The notes beneath the pieces are model-generated. The model ran no database searches, was not told the DNA's origin, and saw only the letters and a program-made list of their open reading frames with translations. Source: Hemibagrus wyckioides (taxonomy: Eukaryota; Chordata; Actinopteri; Siluriformes; Bagridae). Taken from it: DNA of 64,000 nucleotides. Position 1 is the stretch's first letter, and each line of letters begins with the position of its first letter. Position numbers and translations under genes: made by a program. Location: the NCBI RefSeq assembly GCF_019097595.1, contig NC_080732.1, positions 11,240,775-11,304,774 of the forward strand, in the 5' to 3' direction. Below are positions 13,836 to 36,780 of the stretch, piece by piece.

Positions 13836-13876
<41 letters not shown>
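13570..13876. repeat. (CT)n and (GT)n microsatellites
   Basis: An interrupted (CT)n lies at 13570-13605 and a (GT)n of about 37 bp at 13840-13876. The unique sequence between them shows nothing recognisable. Confidence 0.85.
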
Positions 13877-13878
<2 letters not shown>

Positions 13879-13949
13879 ATACAAGAGCATGAGAGAAGGG
13901 AGAAAGGGAGAGCAGGTTGGCATTCTTTATGAAGCGTGAAGCGGTTTGT

Positions 13950-14270
13950 TAAATGTTCACATCATTTGCAGGGACTAAGGTTTGATAAAAAGAGACAGCC
14001 CTCAAAAGAAATTGATTGAAATGGCGTGTGCCTGGCTGACGGGAGCCAGCGAGGGACAAAGCCCTGTGAAACCATGGCCACTCGAGCAATTATTCCTCCA
14101 CGCTGAATTTGGATTAGCGCAATGGAAAGAAGCATATGTTTGGCCCACGGCAACATTCCCCCCGGCTGGCTTGGGTGAGGAAGGGGGAGAGCGAGGCTCA
14201 AACTGGAATATAAACTATATTAAGCAGAAAATGAAACATTTACACCGTTGTGGACCCTTTTATTTTTGAG
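13950..14270. promoter_or_regulatory. Candidate conserved non-coding element
   Basis: A clearly bounded block of high-complexity sequence with balanced base composition between AT-rich flanks. It carries open frames of 79-95 codons on both strands without domains or family resemblance. The texture is that of a deeply conserved vertebrate element; I place it among the better enhancer candidates of the flank, but only by inference. Confidence 0.35.
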
Positions 14271-14563
14271 TGTACACAAATAGTGCTGAATTCATCTTCA
14301 AAGTAACATAAACTTCACGTTTCCGGATTAGAGATTATAAACCTAGTCCCAGTAAATCTGTTTAAAGCATCTGGGTGTAACAATGGACCTAAAAAGTAAA
14401 AGAAAACAAATACACTACCATTTAAGAGGACTAAATTTGAAAGAATTATTTTAATCAGCGTTGAATTATTTGAAGTTTTGAAAAATTCTACTCAAGTCAG
14501 TTTAGTAATAAATGCGTAATTACAAACGTCTAATCACAAAAGTCGATGAAAAACAAAACGAAA

Positions 14564-14565
<2 letters not shown>

Positions 14566-14616
<51 letters not shown>
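14566..14616. repeat. (AAT)n microsatellite
   Basis: About 17 perfect copies of a trinucleotide, flanked by AT-rich unique sequence. Confidence 0.95.
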
Positions 14617-14749
14617 GTTAAGTCTATCATGTGTAACACAACTTTTCACGATTTTGTAAGGAACCATAACTATCACAGGAAGTCGGCAATAGACCAAGTA
14701 ATTTTGTCAATTTATTTATTTATTCAGATCCGTATAGTTTTCTAATCGG

Positions 14750-15570
14750 CTGCCTTAACGCGTCGAGCTATCATGAACAATTTGGTGAAGTCTTTGACCT
14801 CCTTTGGCATTGCTGTGTCACCCAGCCTGCTCTAGCGGCTGGGGTCAGTAATGGAGCGAGACCTCAGATGATGAGGTGCTAAGGTCACGAGTCGAGTACA
14901 ATTAGCTTTTTTTGCGCTCGATTAAAAAACTTACAGTCACGTAACGCGATTGCTAACGCTTTCGTATTGCTACTCGGTCGAACTAATCAACGTTCTTTTT
15001 CTCGCGCTTTCAAAACCCTCCTTTATAGACAGCTTGTATGTCAAAACGAATTAGCTCATGAGTAACTCAAATTATCTCAGGGAAACAGCGAAAATGAAAG
15101 CTGGTGCTTGTAGATGTGATGGTGTAGCTTGTTTATTTGATTCATGTTAATTAGACTATTAATATTGCTGCTTTGGTGTCAGTTCATTTATTTGCCACCG
15201 CCCGAGAGTATCGCTTTGCCCAACAAGCTTTCAACCGAGGTTAAAATTCGTACGACCTGCTCACAATTATTAACAAACAAAACTAGAATCTATGCTATAG
15301 AATAGGCTAATGGACGCACAACCCGTGGACAAAGGCAGCAGCTCATTGATGCGTTAGTGCATTTTGTTTAATTCCCTATCAAAACAAGGCTAGCGCGACC
15401 GTATTATCCAATATGAGCTTATCTGAGCTGGTGACATTTTGATAAAGTAATTTCTGTCAGCGGTGTTGAATATGTCGCTTTTGCTCACTTTAAATTACTG
15501 TTCCCGTGACCGTCCTAAATGTACGAGCTAGTGAGTTTCGCTCGGTTGTAATTAAACTTAGGCCGAAGTT
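14750..15570. promoter_or_regulatory. Cluster of candidate conserved non-coding elements
   Basis: Several CpG-retaining complex blocks (about 14,750-15,060, 15,090-15,250 and 15,300-15,560) in close succession. Visible words include TGACCTCC (nuclear-receptor half-site-like), GTTAATTAGAC and TTAATTCC (homeodomain-like) and GATAA. No coding frame is convincing. This is the densest such region downstream of tfap2a. Confidence 0.3.
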
Positions 15571-15601
15571 TTAGAGCATACCTATCATAACAGCAGTTGC
15601 C

Positions 15602-15661
<60 letters not shown>
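15602..15661. repeat. (GT)n-(GA)n microsatellite
   Basis: A perfect (GT)n run passes directly into a perfect (GA)n run, about 60 bp in all. Confidence 0.95.
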
Positions 15662-15664
<3 letters not shown>

Positions 15665-16319
15665 AGGGGGTGTTAGCAAGAGCGAGCGTCAAATTAAGTT
15701 TAGTAAATAGGTCCTGCAGAGTTAAGGACAAGTGTACACACACACCCCCACCCATCCGCCCCGAACCAGTTAAAAGCATTGTTATACGTTTTTACAGGTG
15801 TTCATTATAGCAGAGATACAGTATAATTCAATAAATGAAAAACTTAATAACATTAATTATCACAAAAGATTATTGTGAAATTGATAGACCGAAATGATAG
15901 TGAATTAGCCAAATTCAGCAGGGTATTGCAATGCCCCCGAATTTCAGTTTGTGCTGTTTTACACACACCACTCCTGCTTCCAGGCATTATGTTAAACTAG
16001 TTCTTCCAGTTAAAGTGAAATTGCAGTAAAATACAAATTAAAATACAAATGCATTATGGTATAATGTATTACATTAACAATGTACGCAGGCTCTATATGG
16101 ACGTAAATGAAATGCTTAAGATAAATTCTTTAATTTTTTGAGGAGAAAATTAACACACTGATATGCATATGAATAACATTCAATCCTTTGAATATATGCT
16201 GATTAAAATCTTCGGTTTCGTTTACAAAAACGCACTCTAATTTATCTAGTAATATTGGTAGTAAAGGGACACGTGGGTTGATTTTTTAAAGTATATTTTT
16301 AAGATTTTTTTCTTAAATG

Positions 16320-16680
16320 ATGTTTGTGCATTTTCTCTGCTGACCAGTGCAGAAGATGCAGCCGAATATCACTCTTTTTAAGTGAGCCATTGCGCCCGTG
16401 GTTAGGCTCCCACAAACAATCTGAAATGGAGCCAACAAAAACAGTACTGACAGATAATGCTCACCTGCTGCACCACTTTGCATTGTAATTATGCCAAGGA
16501 GGTCTGCAGTTAGGTTTCCTCAAACTAATTCGAAAACAATAGCCACCGAATCGGAAAAAAATCGCTGAAACTAAAAAAAGCTCACGGGCCAAATGACCAC
16601 TGTTGTGAAAGAATAGCCTGTAATCTTACGTCAATGCCATTGCAAACGCAGACTTTAAGGAACTGGGTTGGTCACTGTGA
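16320..16680. promoter_or_regulatory. Candidate conserved non-coding element
   Basis: Complex sequence with recognisable words such as CTTTGCATTGTAATTATGCC (POU/homeodomain-like AT core) and CTCACCTGCTG (E-box). No protein-like open frame. Regulatory function is inferred from texture and from position downstream of tfap2a. Confidence 0.3.
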
Positions 16681-17216
16681 AATAGGACCCCTACGCTCCA
16701 GTGGAGATTGATTTCAAGGTGCAGAGTATCAATAAGCAATCAAACGTATTTCGAACTGGACTTATACAATGTTTCATACTAGGGAACGATAATATACTGT
16801 ATAAAGTGTTTTTAGTATTTATTAGTTGCAAGAATACCAAAATGACTGACCCGAACAGGGCCCACCCTGTGAAATTTTATCAAACGAAATATTACGAGGA
16901 AGCCTATATAAATATCGCTTGTTAATTTTAACAAAATAATTGTTGAAGTGAAATTCACCAAACGTTATCCAAAGAACATATGATCACATCCAACGCAATG
17001 TGATATCACTGTATGTATTTATCCTAAGTTGGTAGAAGGAACGTATCAAAACAAAGTGGCGCTTAACATCATACCACGCTGACATGGCAAGTGTACTCAC
17101 CCCCAACCCAGGCTTATACATCTGACTGATTTTAAGAGCGGTTTTGCTTGAGGGCTGAAACCACATAGATTTACTTCAAACACGATTGAGAATTCATTGT
17201 TGTCTGTGTTATTTGG

Positions 17217-17594
<378 letters not shown>

Positions 17595-18422
17595 CGAAAA
17601 TATAGCCCGGCGTTTCAATCACTAAATAGATGTAAAAGATGATTAATTAAAATCGAAAATTGACATGAAGCGTATCAAATATTTATTTTCGTTTGTGGGC
17701 AACAAATGACTATAATACATTGACAGGCATGGGAACTATTGCCAGCACATTACAGATAAAACCGCCTCCAATTCGACATTGGACAAAAAGGGTACCAGAT
17801 ATCAGATGGCCCCAAATGTTTTGAAATTCTTTAAAAAAGAAAGAAAAAGAAAATGAATTTTAAAGACAATAGGTTATCCATTTATTGCTCTTATGGTGCT
17901 TCAAGGGAAGAACACGACGTGAAAAGTATTCTGATTGGCACAACACAATAAAAGCTCACATAAAAGCTCAAGAAAATAGAAACATAAAACTAGTCACGGG
18001 GTCTTTTTGTGATTTTTTTTCCAATTTAAAAGGAAATGACATGAGGGATAGACAGAGAAATAAACGTTTATTCTATTAAATTTGTTCACTTGCTTCAGTG
18101 ACGCCTCAACATGCTACAAGAGGGCTGAATTGAAATAAAAAAAACCCTTCTGTTTCCTAAGAACCGTAAAACCACATAAAGAACTAAGCGAATATTCAAA
18201 CCCACTAAAACAGGAGGCACCAGATAAATAAAAAAGAAGTTTCAACAGATGCACCATATTTACAGTTCCCGTTAAATTACACATAAATAAATATATACAT
18301 ACATGAACACAGATTCCCTCATATAACCGTGAATCGTGTTTAAATTCAAAGTTCAAGTTGGTCTCTCAGAGTGAACCGTCTGTGTGTGAAGACATGGTAT
18401 GGAACTGTGGGACTCTTTCAAG

Positions 18423-18428
18423 TTTATT
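18423..18428 (-). terminator. Candidate tfap2a polyadenylation signal
   Basis: AATAAA on the minus strand about 400 bp after the tfap2a stop codon. Other AATAAA words lie at 18,066-18,071 and 17,881-17,886, so the true 3' end may be up to about 1 kb further on. Transcript data would decide. Confidence 0.35.
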
Positions 18429-18826
18429 ATTCACAATACTGATAGAAAATCATCCTCTTTCAGCTTCTTTTTTGTCACTTGGCTACAATCGTCAACTGAC
18501 AACTGACAAGGGTGGCTAAATTTCAGCCCGTTGCAGCTCATAAAAAAGAGGGAGTTCATTAAAAGTCGTGTGGAAAAAGTTTTTTTTTTTTCTTCTTTGC
18601 TCACGCGCCCCCTGTCAGGAGCTGGTTCCTGCACCTCATTAACACATTTTTTTCTTCTTATTTAGATAAAATGTCTTTCCATGAATCCCAGGATGAATTG
18701 CGGTTTTTAAAGAAATAAAACATGTCAGGGAAATCGTCAAGATCGGGAATGGCATATTGTCCTTTTTATCACTAGTGTAATATATATATTTTTATAATAT
18801 CTGTGCGGTGGTCTAATGGTCGCAGA

Positions 18827-29209
<10,383 letters not shown>

Positions 29210-29400
29210 CGGTGAATCTTCTCGGTGAATCACACGTCGTGCTATCGCATTTAGTCCTATCCTGTCCTTAAGCCAAATTCCACTTTTACCTGAACAAAAT
29301 CTACTCACCTGGTCATAAAAAAAAACACTCAACTTGTGGCGCATGCGCACTGTATTGCGTATGTCTAAGCTTAAACTACACGAGAAAGTAAACTACTTGA
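29210..29400 (-). promoter_or_regulatory. Probable promoter of tfap2a exon 1b with NRF1 palindrome
   Basis: GCGCATGCGC at 29,339-29,348, about 130 bp upstream of the 1b start, is the palindromic core of the NRF1 consensus. Surrounding sequence is AT-rich but CpG-bearing. No TATA box is evident. Confidence 0.45.
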
Positions 29401-29943
29401 GAAATGCCTCCCAGCAACTTTCCTAGGCTTTTCTTCTCCAAATTGACGAAGAACACCAATTTGAGACATGGTTATCGAAACTGAACAAAATGCATGTTAC
29501 AGAGGGGAATTTAGTAGTATTTTGAGAACATTAAAACAAGAGTTTAAAAAAAACGGAAAGGAAAAAGAGGGGGAAAAACAGTACATTTGAGAACTTGTTT
29601 TAGTGATTTATGCATAATTGGTTTTGTCTGAATCTGTATTCATATATGTTCAAATGTGTATGCAAACATGGAAAGGAATTTAGTGTTTTCCTAAAATATT
29701 TTGTTTAGTTTTTTTTAATGTTTTAATAGGCTATTGTTTGTGCGAACATTTTGGTTGATTGGACAGTTGCAGGTAGGTATTTTCCTTAAAACATCCTCCT
29801 ACAATACCCAGATTGGTAATTGTAATGAATGACCTACATATTCAAACTTGCCAAATCAAACAGTAGCACTTGTGTCTTCCATGCGTGTGTGTGTGTGTGT
29901 GTGGTTTGAAAGCTTAATTATATATTACAGTGTAATGTTTGCA

Positions 29944-29997
<54 letters not shown>

Positions 29998-30832
29998 CGT
30001 TAAATGTATGTATGTTTGTTTGTTCGAACCTCTCGCTGTATAGTACCTTGCAGGGGTTTATCAATGTTCTCCATTTATTGAGCCATTTCCCAGCTTCCAC
30101 AACATATGCCTGGCTGTAAAATACTAATTACAGGGATTGTTGAATTATTGTGGAGCCGAATGACCCGCCGCACTATTTCCGTTCTACCTTTCTTCAGTCG
30201 TTCTCTGTCGCCATCTTTTGGCAGTAAAGGGCAGATCACGCCTTTCTTTAGAATATCTGCTGCTAAATACTGTTCATAATCCGAGCCTAATGCTTAAATA
30301 TTACTTTAACAAAATGGCAATGGCTGCTTTTCAGTCATGATGATTCATAAATAACGAATTAGACTTCAGATTTTATATAAGATTTCAATATTTTTCCTTT
30401 ATATAAGATTTTACATGGCAGTAACAATTACAATGGGGGATGTCAATCATATGTTGCAGTAAAATACAGTATAATGATTGGTATTGAAGTATTGGTATTA
30501 AACGACTGAAGATTGTTTAAGGTTAATTTGGACTATTAAGAATTTGTAGGTTCAAAAAAGCTACTTGGAACCAATTCTGATCGGAGAATGCCCTGTGAAA
30601 GGGTTCCACATAGAGTTTTTAATGGTTTTCCCACCAAAAACATTTAAGGATTCAACATTTTCTAAGAATGTAATATTGAAGAATAGCATGACTGAGCCTC
30701 TTCTGCCTCTTTGGGGTTTTTCTGGAAAAGTTCTATGATACAGTTAAGTGTCATAAATGGCAATGAGTTAATGCACTGTACTATAAATAACCCTGAGTAT
30801 TTTTTGTTTCTTTGTTTGTTTTGTTTTGTTTT
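29401..30832. other. Intergenic, upstream of tfap2a
   Basis: Unique AT-rich sequence with a short (GT)n near 29,885, a perfect (TTA)n of about 50 bp at 29,947-29,997, and a complex block at about 30,110-30,260 containing AAGATGGCG (YY1-like) on the minus strand. No coding frame recognised. Confidence 0.5.
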
Positions 30833-31745
30833 AGATACACTATATGGCCAAATTATGTGGTTACTGAGTGTTGACCATCCAATTCCAAAATCTTGGGCAA
30901 TAATATTGAATTGCTTCCTCATCCTGCTCTAATAGCTGTCATTCAACTTCCTCCACACCAACATTGGACCAAACCATGTCTTTACTGATCTTACTTAGTG
31001 CATATTGTCACAAAATAGCTTTTTTTATTTAAATATTTAATATTTAATAAATAAATTTAATTTTATCCATAAAATTCAGAGGTGACAGTAGCAAGGACAA
31101 ACTCCCTGAGGCAACAACATTGGGAAAAAAAAAACAGACTCAAAAAGATCATCTTGATATCAGCAGACACATTTTCAGTTTATCAGCTGTTCAATGATTA
31201 TTCTTAGCAATTGCTGAAAAATTATCCACAGACATTTAGATCAAGGGTGACTGTATAGTACCATCCACAGAAAACTCACTGTGATGTGTAGGCTATCTAT
31301 GCAGAGCCATCTTCAGTAGCAGTGATAGTAAGCAAGGCTCCAGAAAGAAGTTGACCAGTAGGATGGATCAGGCAAATTTAGAGAGCAGAAGGACTCAAGA
31401 TCACTGGTATCTTAGGAGTAACATTTCATGCCAGGAATTCTGGCATGACTTGCTATGACAGCTTGACTAAAAGAACCAGAAGGTAACAGAGACATGAGGG
31501 TGTCAGGACAAAAAGTGACCATCCAATCCACCATCACCAACCTGGAGTGACTGCAATTGTCTTGCTGGAACAAATCTTGGCTAGGATTCTTGGCTAGGGT
31601 CCAGTAAAAGGAATTATTAATGCTACAGCATGCAATGACATTCTAGACATCCAAACCTGTGGCCATGAGTATGGGGTGAGTCTGGGAAAGGCCCACATGT
31701 GTATTATGGTCAGGTGTCCTCATACTTTTTCTGTACAGTGTATAT
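30833..31745. mobile_element. Decayed Tc1-like transposon with TACACTATATGGCC terminus
   Basis: The left end is TACACTATATGGCCAAA, which I recognise as the terminal sequence of a common teleost Tc1-like repeat. The right end near 31,705-31,745 (TCAGGTGTCCTCATACTTTT.. ACAGTGTA) matches the expected inverted terminus. Internal plus-strand sequence at about 31,615-31,650 (GCTACAGCATGCAATGACAT) corresponds to transposase-coding sequence of that family. Another interspersed repeat is nested at about 31,080-31,570. No intact transposase. Confidence 0.6.
31078..31570. repeat. Interspersed repeat fragment nested in the Tc1-like element
   Basis: Contains GGTGACAGTAGCAAGGACAA and AAACTCCCTGAGG, phrases of the same teleost repeat family as the copy at 37,327-37,680 (AAAACTCCATTAGATGACAT). 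Strongly diverged. Its boundaries are approximate and its class uncertain. Confidence 0.4.
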
Positions 31746-31925
31746 GTAGAAATGTATTAAATACACAGTATATGTACATTATACCACATAAATGCACAAG
31801 ACTTCCAAAAGGGACCTACATGGAACCTTCTGTTGTAGGGTTCAACATACACTACATTGCCCAATTTATATTTGTCTATTTAAACCATACACATTTATAA
31901 AAAGTGAATAAAATCAAATCATATC

Positions 31926-32440
31926 CATATCATGCCACCTTTACAACAAATCTGTTCATCAAAATTTTTGCACAGCTAAAGTGGCCCTGGTCAATTGTAC
32001 AAGCTGTTATTCCAAAGAGAAGGCTACTAGGAATAACAGTGGTTTAAGTCATGAAGTGGTAGACCATGCAAAGCTCACAGAGCTGTTTATGAGGAGCTTC
32101 ATAAAAGTGGATTTCATTGCCAAGCAGCTGCGCACAAGCCTAAGCTTACACTTACTGCCAAGCATCAGCTGGAATAGTGTAAAGAACACTACGACTTGAC
32201 TCTGTAACAGTGGAAACAATTTGTCTGGAATGATTAATCATGCTTCAGTTTTTACTATTCTAGATTTTGCAGAGGCCAAGAGAATTCTACCAGCCTCTAT
32301 GCATAATACCAACTGTAAAGTTTAATAAAGCAGGAATAATGGTCCGAGGGTGCTTCACATGGCTAGGCCTCTTAGTTCCAATGAAGGAAGTCACAACCTG
32401 TTCAGGCCCCCTAGTGGTGCTTGTGAATACAGCCTAAATG
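31926..32440 (+). pseudogene. Tc1-like transposase remnant
   Basis: Plus-strand sequence retains pieces of a Tc1/mariner transposase (DDE family, cut-and-paste into TA): a region reading CTCACAGAGCTG.. AAGCCTAAGCTTACAC, a TGGAATGATTAATCATGC (W-S/N-D-E catalytic-region echo) and CCAACTGTAAAGTTTA. Frames are broken by many indels and stops. Probably the same family as the element to its left. Confidence 0.5.
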
Positions 32441-32734
32441 TTGTGTAAAAAATGTTGCTGTTGTTCTTCTTCTCCTTCTTTTGGCTGTTCACTGTTTGAG
32501 ATCGCCAGAAAAAAAATGACTGATATCAACAAAATGTCTACATGTCTTCTTTCAAAATAGTAAATTGTTCATTCTCTGTCTCTTTGTTGTGGAGCACTCA
32601 ATAACTGAACAAACACAACACTTCCAACATAGCATAAAGAGACATCTCAAACCAAGTGATTTTACCATTAAAAAGTCATATTCTAACAGGGAAAATATAT
32701 ATATAAGTGACACAGGCAGACAGGACAGTTTTCC

Positions 32735-33120
32735 ACTCACTGAGCACTTTATTAGGAACACTATGCTAATGCTGACAGGGCCTCCTTTTGCTCTCAAAAC
32801 ACCTTCAGATTCTTTGTTGCATGGATTCCTCAATTCTACATTGACATAATGATCATACAATCATCACACAATTCCTCCAGATTTTTCAGGTGCACTTTCA
32901 TGCTGACTCTCCTGTTCAAACACATCCCAAAAGTGCTTGTTTGGATTCAGATCCAGGGACCAAGAAAGGGACTGGAATACATTGAACTCATTGTTATGTT
33001 CATAAAACTTTTTGGTGACATGGTCCATTACATGCTGGATGTAGGCAATGGATGATGGCTAGACTGTTGACTCAAGCCAAGTTGGCTCTATGGATTCATG
33101 CTGCTGGTGCCAAATTCTGA
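32735..33120 (-). mobile_element. Tc1-like repeat with CTTTATTAGGAACAC terminus
   Basis: It begins at ACTTTATTAGGAACACTATG, a terminus I recognise from a widespread teleost DNA-transposon repeat. It continues with a diverged but colinear body (GGGCCTCCTTTTGCTCTCAA, CATCCCAAAAGTGC, GATTCAGATCCAGGGACC). The last phrase is the complement of transposase sequence around the S-P-D-L-N-P motif, so the transposase ran on the minus strand. A related fragment lies at 48,370-48,600. Confidence 0.55.
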
Positions 33121-33780
33121 CTCTGTCTGTGAGAGTGAAGATATGAGTGCTACTGGTAGATTGATAGAAATTGTTGGGAGAATATATGGCACTGATAGAA
33201 AGATAGGTGAAGTGAGAGTCTATGTTACAGATGCATTGACAGAGGAAGAGGGAGAGAAGTGGAACGTCAGGCTTTGCACATGCAGGTATGTGTGAGATTT
33301 GACAATAGGAGTTTATATAATTATAATAATTTTATAATTGGAGTTTGTATAATTATAATGAACATTCCAAGACAGATTCTAAACATTCTTTCAACAAAAA
33401 ATTTTTTTTGCCCGATTTTTTGTCTATGGTGTATGCACAAGATGTCACTAGAATATCCTTAAAACAAATGTGCTCATTAAGGCAAGTGATTTGATTTGTC
33501 GCATGTTTATGTTGCTGTAGTTTTGTGATTCCACTTACTTTAGCTGTTGCTTCTAGTAAATTTATAGAGAGATTAATAGACAGAGTGTTATTAGTAACAC
33601 AGAAGGATTGAGAGAGTTATACAGGTGAATTTATAAAAAAATAAATATGTTTTGTGTGTGTGTGTGTGTGTGTGTGTGTACGTGCTAGATTGTTAGAGAG
33701 ATGGATGGACAGAGTGTTATTAGTAGACAGGCAGAAGGAGTGGGAGAGTGATACATGTAGATTAAAAAAAAATAGATAGA
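33110..33780. repeat. Unidentified dispersed repeat family, copy 1
   Basis: GATAGAGAGAT-rich sequence with sub-repeats: AGAGTGTTATTAGTA occurs twice (about 33,585 and 33,712), each followed by an AGAAGGA..GAGAG(A/T) phrase. The first 200 bp match 38,830-38,975 along their length (GTGCTACTGGTAGATTGATA against GTGCTACTTGTAGATTGATA). A (GT)n lies at 33,654-33,679. No coding capacity, and I do not recognise the family. Confidence 0.5.
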
Positions 33781-34114
33781 TTTTTATTAACAACTAGATA
33801 GGTAGATTTTCTCTTGCTGGTACAAAAATTCAACACAAACATGCACCTGCACATGTGGTATGAGTAGTTACATATAAATATTATTATAAATATAACAGGA
33901 TTAATGACATTCTGTTTACACACAAGTTACTTGAACACCTTAATGCAATTTTCCTTACTGAGTCATTGTGATACATCAGATGTGATGGGTATTCTAGTAA
34001 TGTCACATGCTGTCACAAACAGAACACCTTATCATGAAAGTAGGGCATTTAAGTAGAAGCATGCAATGGTGATTTCCTCATCTCAAACAATTTTTGAAAC
34101 AAAAGCCAACAACA

Positions 34115-35330
34115 GTGGTGGGTATACCACAACAAAAAATGTCAATGTCTCAATAATTTGTCATGTGCCCTTGACCATCAATTACAGCTTGACAACGACG
34201 TCTCATGCTGTTCACGAGTCGACTTATTGTCTGCTGAGGCATGGCATTCCACTCTTCTTGAAGGGCGGCCCTCAGGTCATTGAGGTTCTGGGGTGTAGGG
34301 TTACGAGCCTCTACACGGCTACTCAGCTAATCCCATAGGTTTTCTATGGGATTCAGGTCTGGAGAAAGTGCAGGCCACTCCATGAGGTACCCCAACCTCC
34401 AGCAGCCGTTCCCTAATGATGCGACCTTGATGAGCTGGAGCATTGTCATCCATGAAGATGAAATTAGGCATTGCAGGGGAATGAAATTATTCATGCAGGG
34501 GCACAATGACTGGATTAATGATGTTATTCAGGTAGTATTGGCTTGTCACTGTACCATTCACAAGATGTAGGGCAGTTCTGTATTGAGTAGACACACCTGC
34601 ACAGACTGTAACACCACCACCAAAGGCTCGTCTGGCGACAACAGCGGCTGATGCATAGCACTCTCCTTGACGTCTCCAATATCGTTGGCGGCCAACATTT
34701 CAGCTCAACGTGAATCGACTTTCATCAGAGAAGAGCACTGAGGCCCACTGGTCCCTCGTCCAGCATAAATGCTCCCTGGCCCATGCACAGACGATGATGC
34801 CTGTGCCTGGTGGTGTGGTCAGGTACCCTAGCAGGTTTCAAATGGTCCGACGTGACACTTGGGTGCCTCTCACCTCCCTTAAATGTGCCTGGAGTTGAGT
34901 GGCATTCATCATCCGGTTCCGCAGGGCACTGTTCACAATGAAGCGTTCATCAACGTGAGATATGGCCAAAGGACGTCCACTTCTATGCCTTTCTGTGACT
35001 CTTCCAGTCTCTCTGTATCTCTGTCGCAACCTGCTGATGAAACTCTGTGACACTTTAAGCTCAGTGGCCACTTCCCTCTGAGAACATCCTGTTTGAAGCC
35101 TTGCAATGGCGAGGTACTGTTGATCAGTTGATAGGTGTCGTAAATGGTCTCATGATGTCAAAATGTGAACAGCATGATGAAGAGGACTGTTTAAATACCA
35201 GTTCTAATTGAACCAGAAAATGTATCGGTCGATTCATGGATCAAACACCAGTTGTGAATTTTGCCGTTAATCACCTTTTTAGAGAACAGCAAGTTATGCA
35301 AAAAGTACTGAAACACTGAACAGTTGGACA
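34115..35330 (-). pseudogene. Tc1/mariner transposase pseudogene and element
   Basis: The longest transposase fossil of the window. The minus-strand N-terminal part (34,838-35,071 and just upstream) reads as a paired-like helix-turn-helix: MATELKVSQSFISRLRQRYR and TGRVTERHRSGRP. Downstream come LFSDESRFTL (first catalytic Asp, about 34,700-34,730), FMDDNAPAHQ (second Asp, about 34,440) and SPDLNPIENLW (about 34,345-34,375). The coding frame is broken by an internal TGA after the first motif, a frameshift between the second and third motifs, and a TAG just after the third. The right end AAGTTATGCAAAAAGTACTG is typical of Tc1-like termini; the left end is less clear. Non-functional. Confidence 0.8.
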
Positions 35331-35439
35331 TGTGCATTCAAAAGTGTAGAGAAGGTCAAATTAAGTTGTAATTAGTACCGTAATTAGTATATATACAGGT
35401 TGTACCTGTATATATATATATATTTTTTTTCTTACAGGT

Positions 35440-35815
35440 GCATGTATTGGTGAGATGAACATTTTTGTTAAATTTTTTGTGAACTGCTGCTAATATTTCT
35501 CCTAAATTCATTATTCATTATTCGTTATTTTGAGTATATATTTAAAGGAAATGACAACACATCAAAATAACAGTATTTGCAGAGCTTTAATAACTCAAAT
35601 AAAACAAAATGCAAATGATTTGAAAGCAAATTGTGTTAATACTTTGAACATGTGAAAAAATGCAGCAGCATAAGAATGCTTTTTTAAAAATATTTGAATT
35701 GATTATTTATTGTCAATTTACAAAATGTAAAGTGAGTGAACGGAAGAAAAATCCAAATCATATCAGTATTTGGGGTGACTACCCTTTTGTCAGCATCAAT
35801 TCTTACACTTGCACA
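35440..35815. repeat. Dispersed repeat, copy A (pair with 45,530)
   Basis: Shares long near-identical phrases with 45,530-45,780: GTGAACTGCTG..AATATTTC, TATATTTAAAGGAAATGACA, TCTGCAGAGCTTTAATAA-type, AAATTGTGTTAAT. Probably the 3' part of a decayed Tc1-like DNA transposon, since copy B continues into recognisable antisense transposase. Confidence 0.6.
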
Positions 35816-36780
35816 AAGTCATGGATTTTGTAGGATCTGAGTTAGGATTATCTTATTCTTCTTCTTTTGGCTTTTCCCTTCAGGGGTCACTATCTTCTGC
35901 ATCCTCAACACTTACACCCACTAGCTTCATATCCTCATTTATTACATCCATATACCTCCTCTTTGGCCTTCCTCTTTTCCTCCTGCCTGGCAGCTCCATG
36001 TCCAACATTCTCCTACCAATATACTCACTCTCCCTCCTCTGAACATGTCCAAACCATCTTAATCTGGCCTCCCTCTCTTTGTTCCCCAAACGTCCAACAT
36101 GAGCTGTCCTTCTGATGTACTCATTCCTAATCCTGTCCAACCGTGTCACTCCCAAAGAGAACTTCAACATCTTCAACTCTGCTACCTCCAGCCCTGACTC
36201 CTGTGTCTTCCTCAGTGACACTGCCTCTAAACCATACAGCATAGCCGGCTGATTCCCCTTGATTCTCACTGATATTTTTCTATCACACAGAACTCCCAAA
36301 ACCTTTCTCCACCCATTCCAACCTGCCTGCACTCGCTTCTTTACCTCTTTCCCACACTCTCCATTACTCTGGACTGTTGACCCCAGGTATGTAAACTCCT
36401 GTACCTTCTTCACCTCTGTAAGACACCTTCTTGTACACCATCTTACTGTTCCACTTCCCTCCCTGTCATTCACACACATGTACTGTCTTACTATGACTGA
36501 CTTTCATTCCTCTTCTCTCCAGTGCAAACATCCACCTCTCCAGGTTTTCCTCTACCTGCTCCCTGCTCTCACTACAGATCACAATGTCATCTGCAAACAT
36601 CATTGTCCAAGGAGACTCCTGTCTGACCTCCTCTGACAACTGGTCCATCACCATAGCAAACAGGAAGGGGCTCAGAGCCGATCCCTGATGCAGTCCTACC
36701 TCCACTTTGAACTCTTCTCTCTGACCTACAGCACACCTCACCACTGTCCTGCTCCTCTCATACATGTCCTGCACCACTCT

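Noticed and set aside
13962..14269. Frames of 79-95 codons at a candidate conserved block
   Set aside because: Both strands are equally open and protein composition is not convincing. A conserved element is the simpler explanation.
32552..33462. Frames of 65-102 codons in the transposon-rich interval
   Set aside because: They lie across repeat fossils, have no start context or family resemblance, and overlap one another on both strands.
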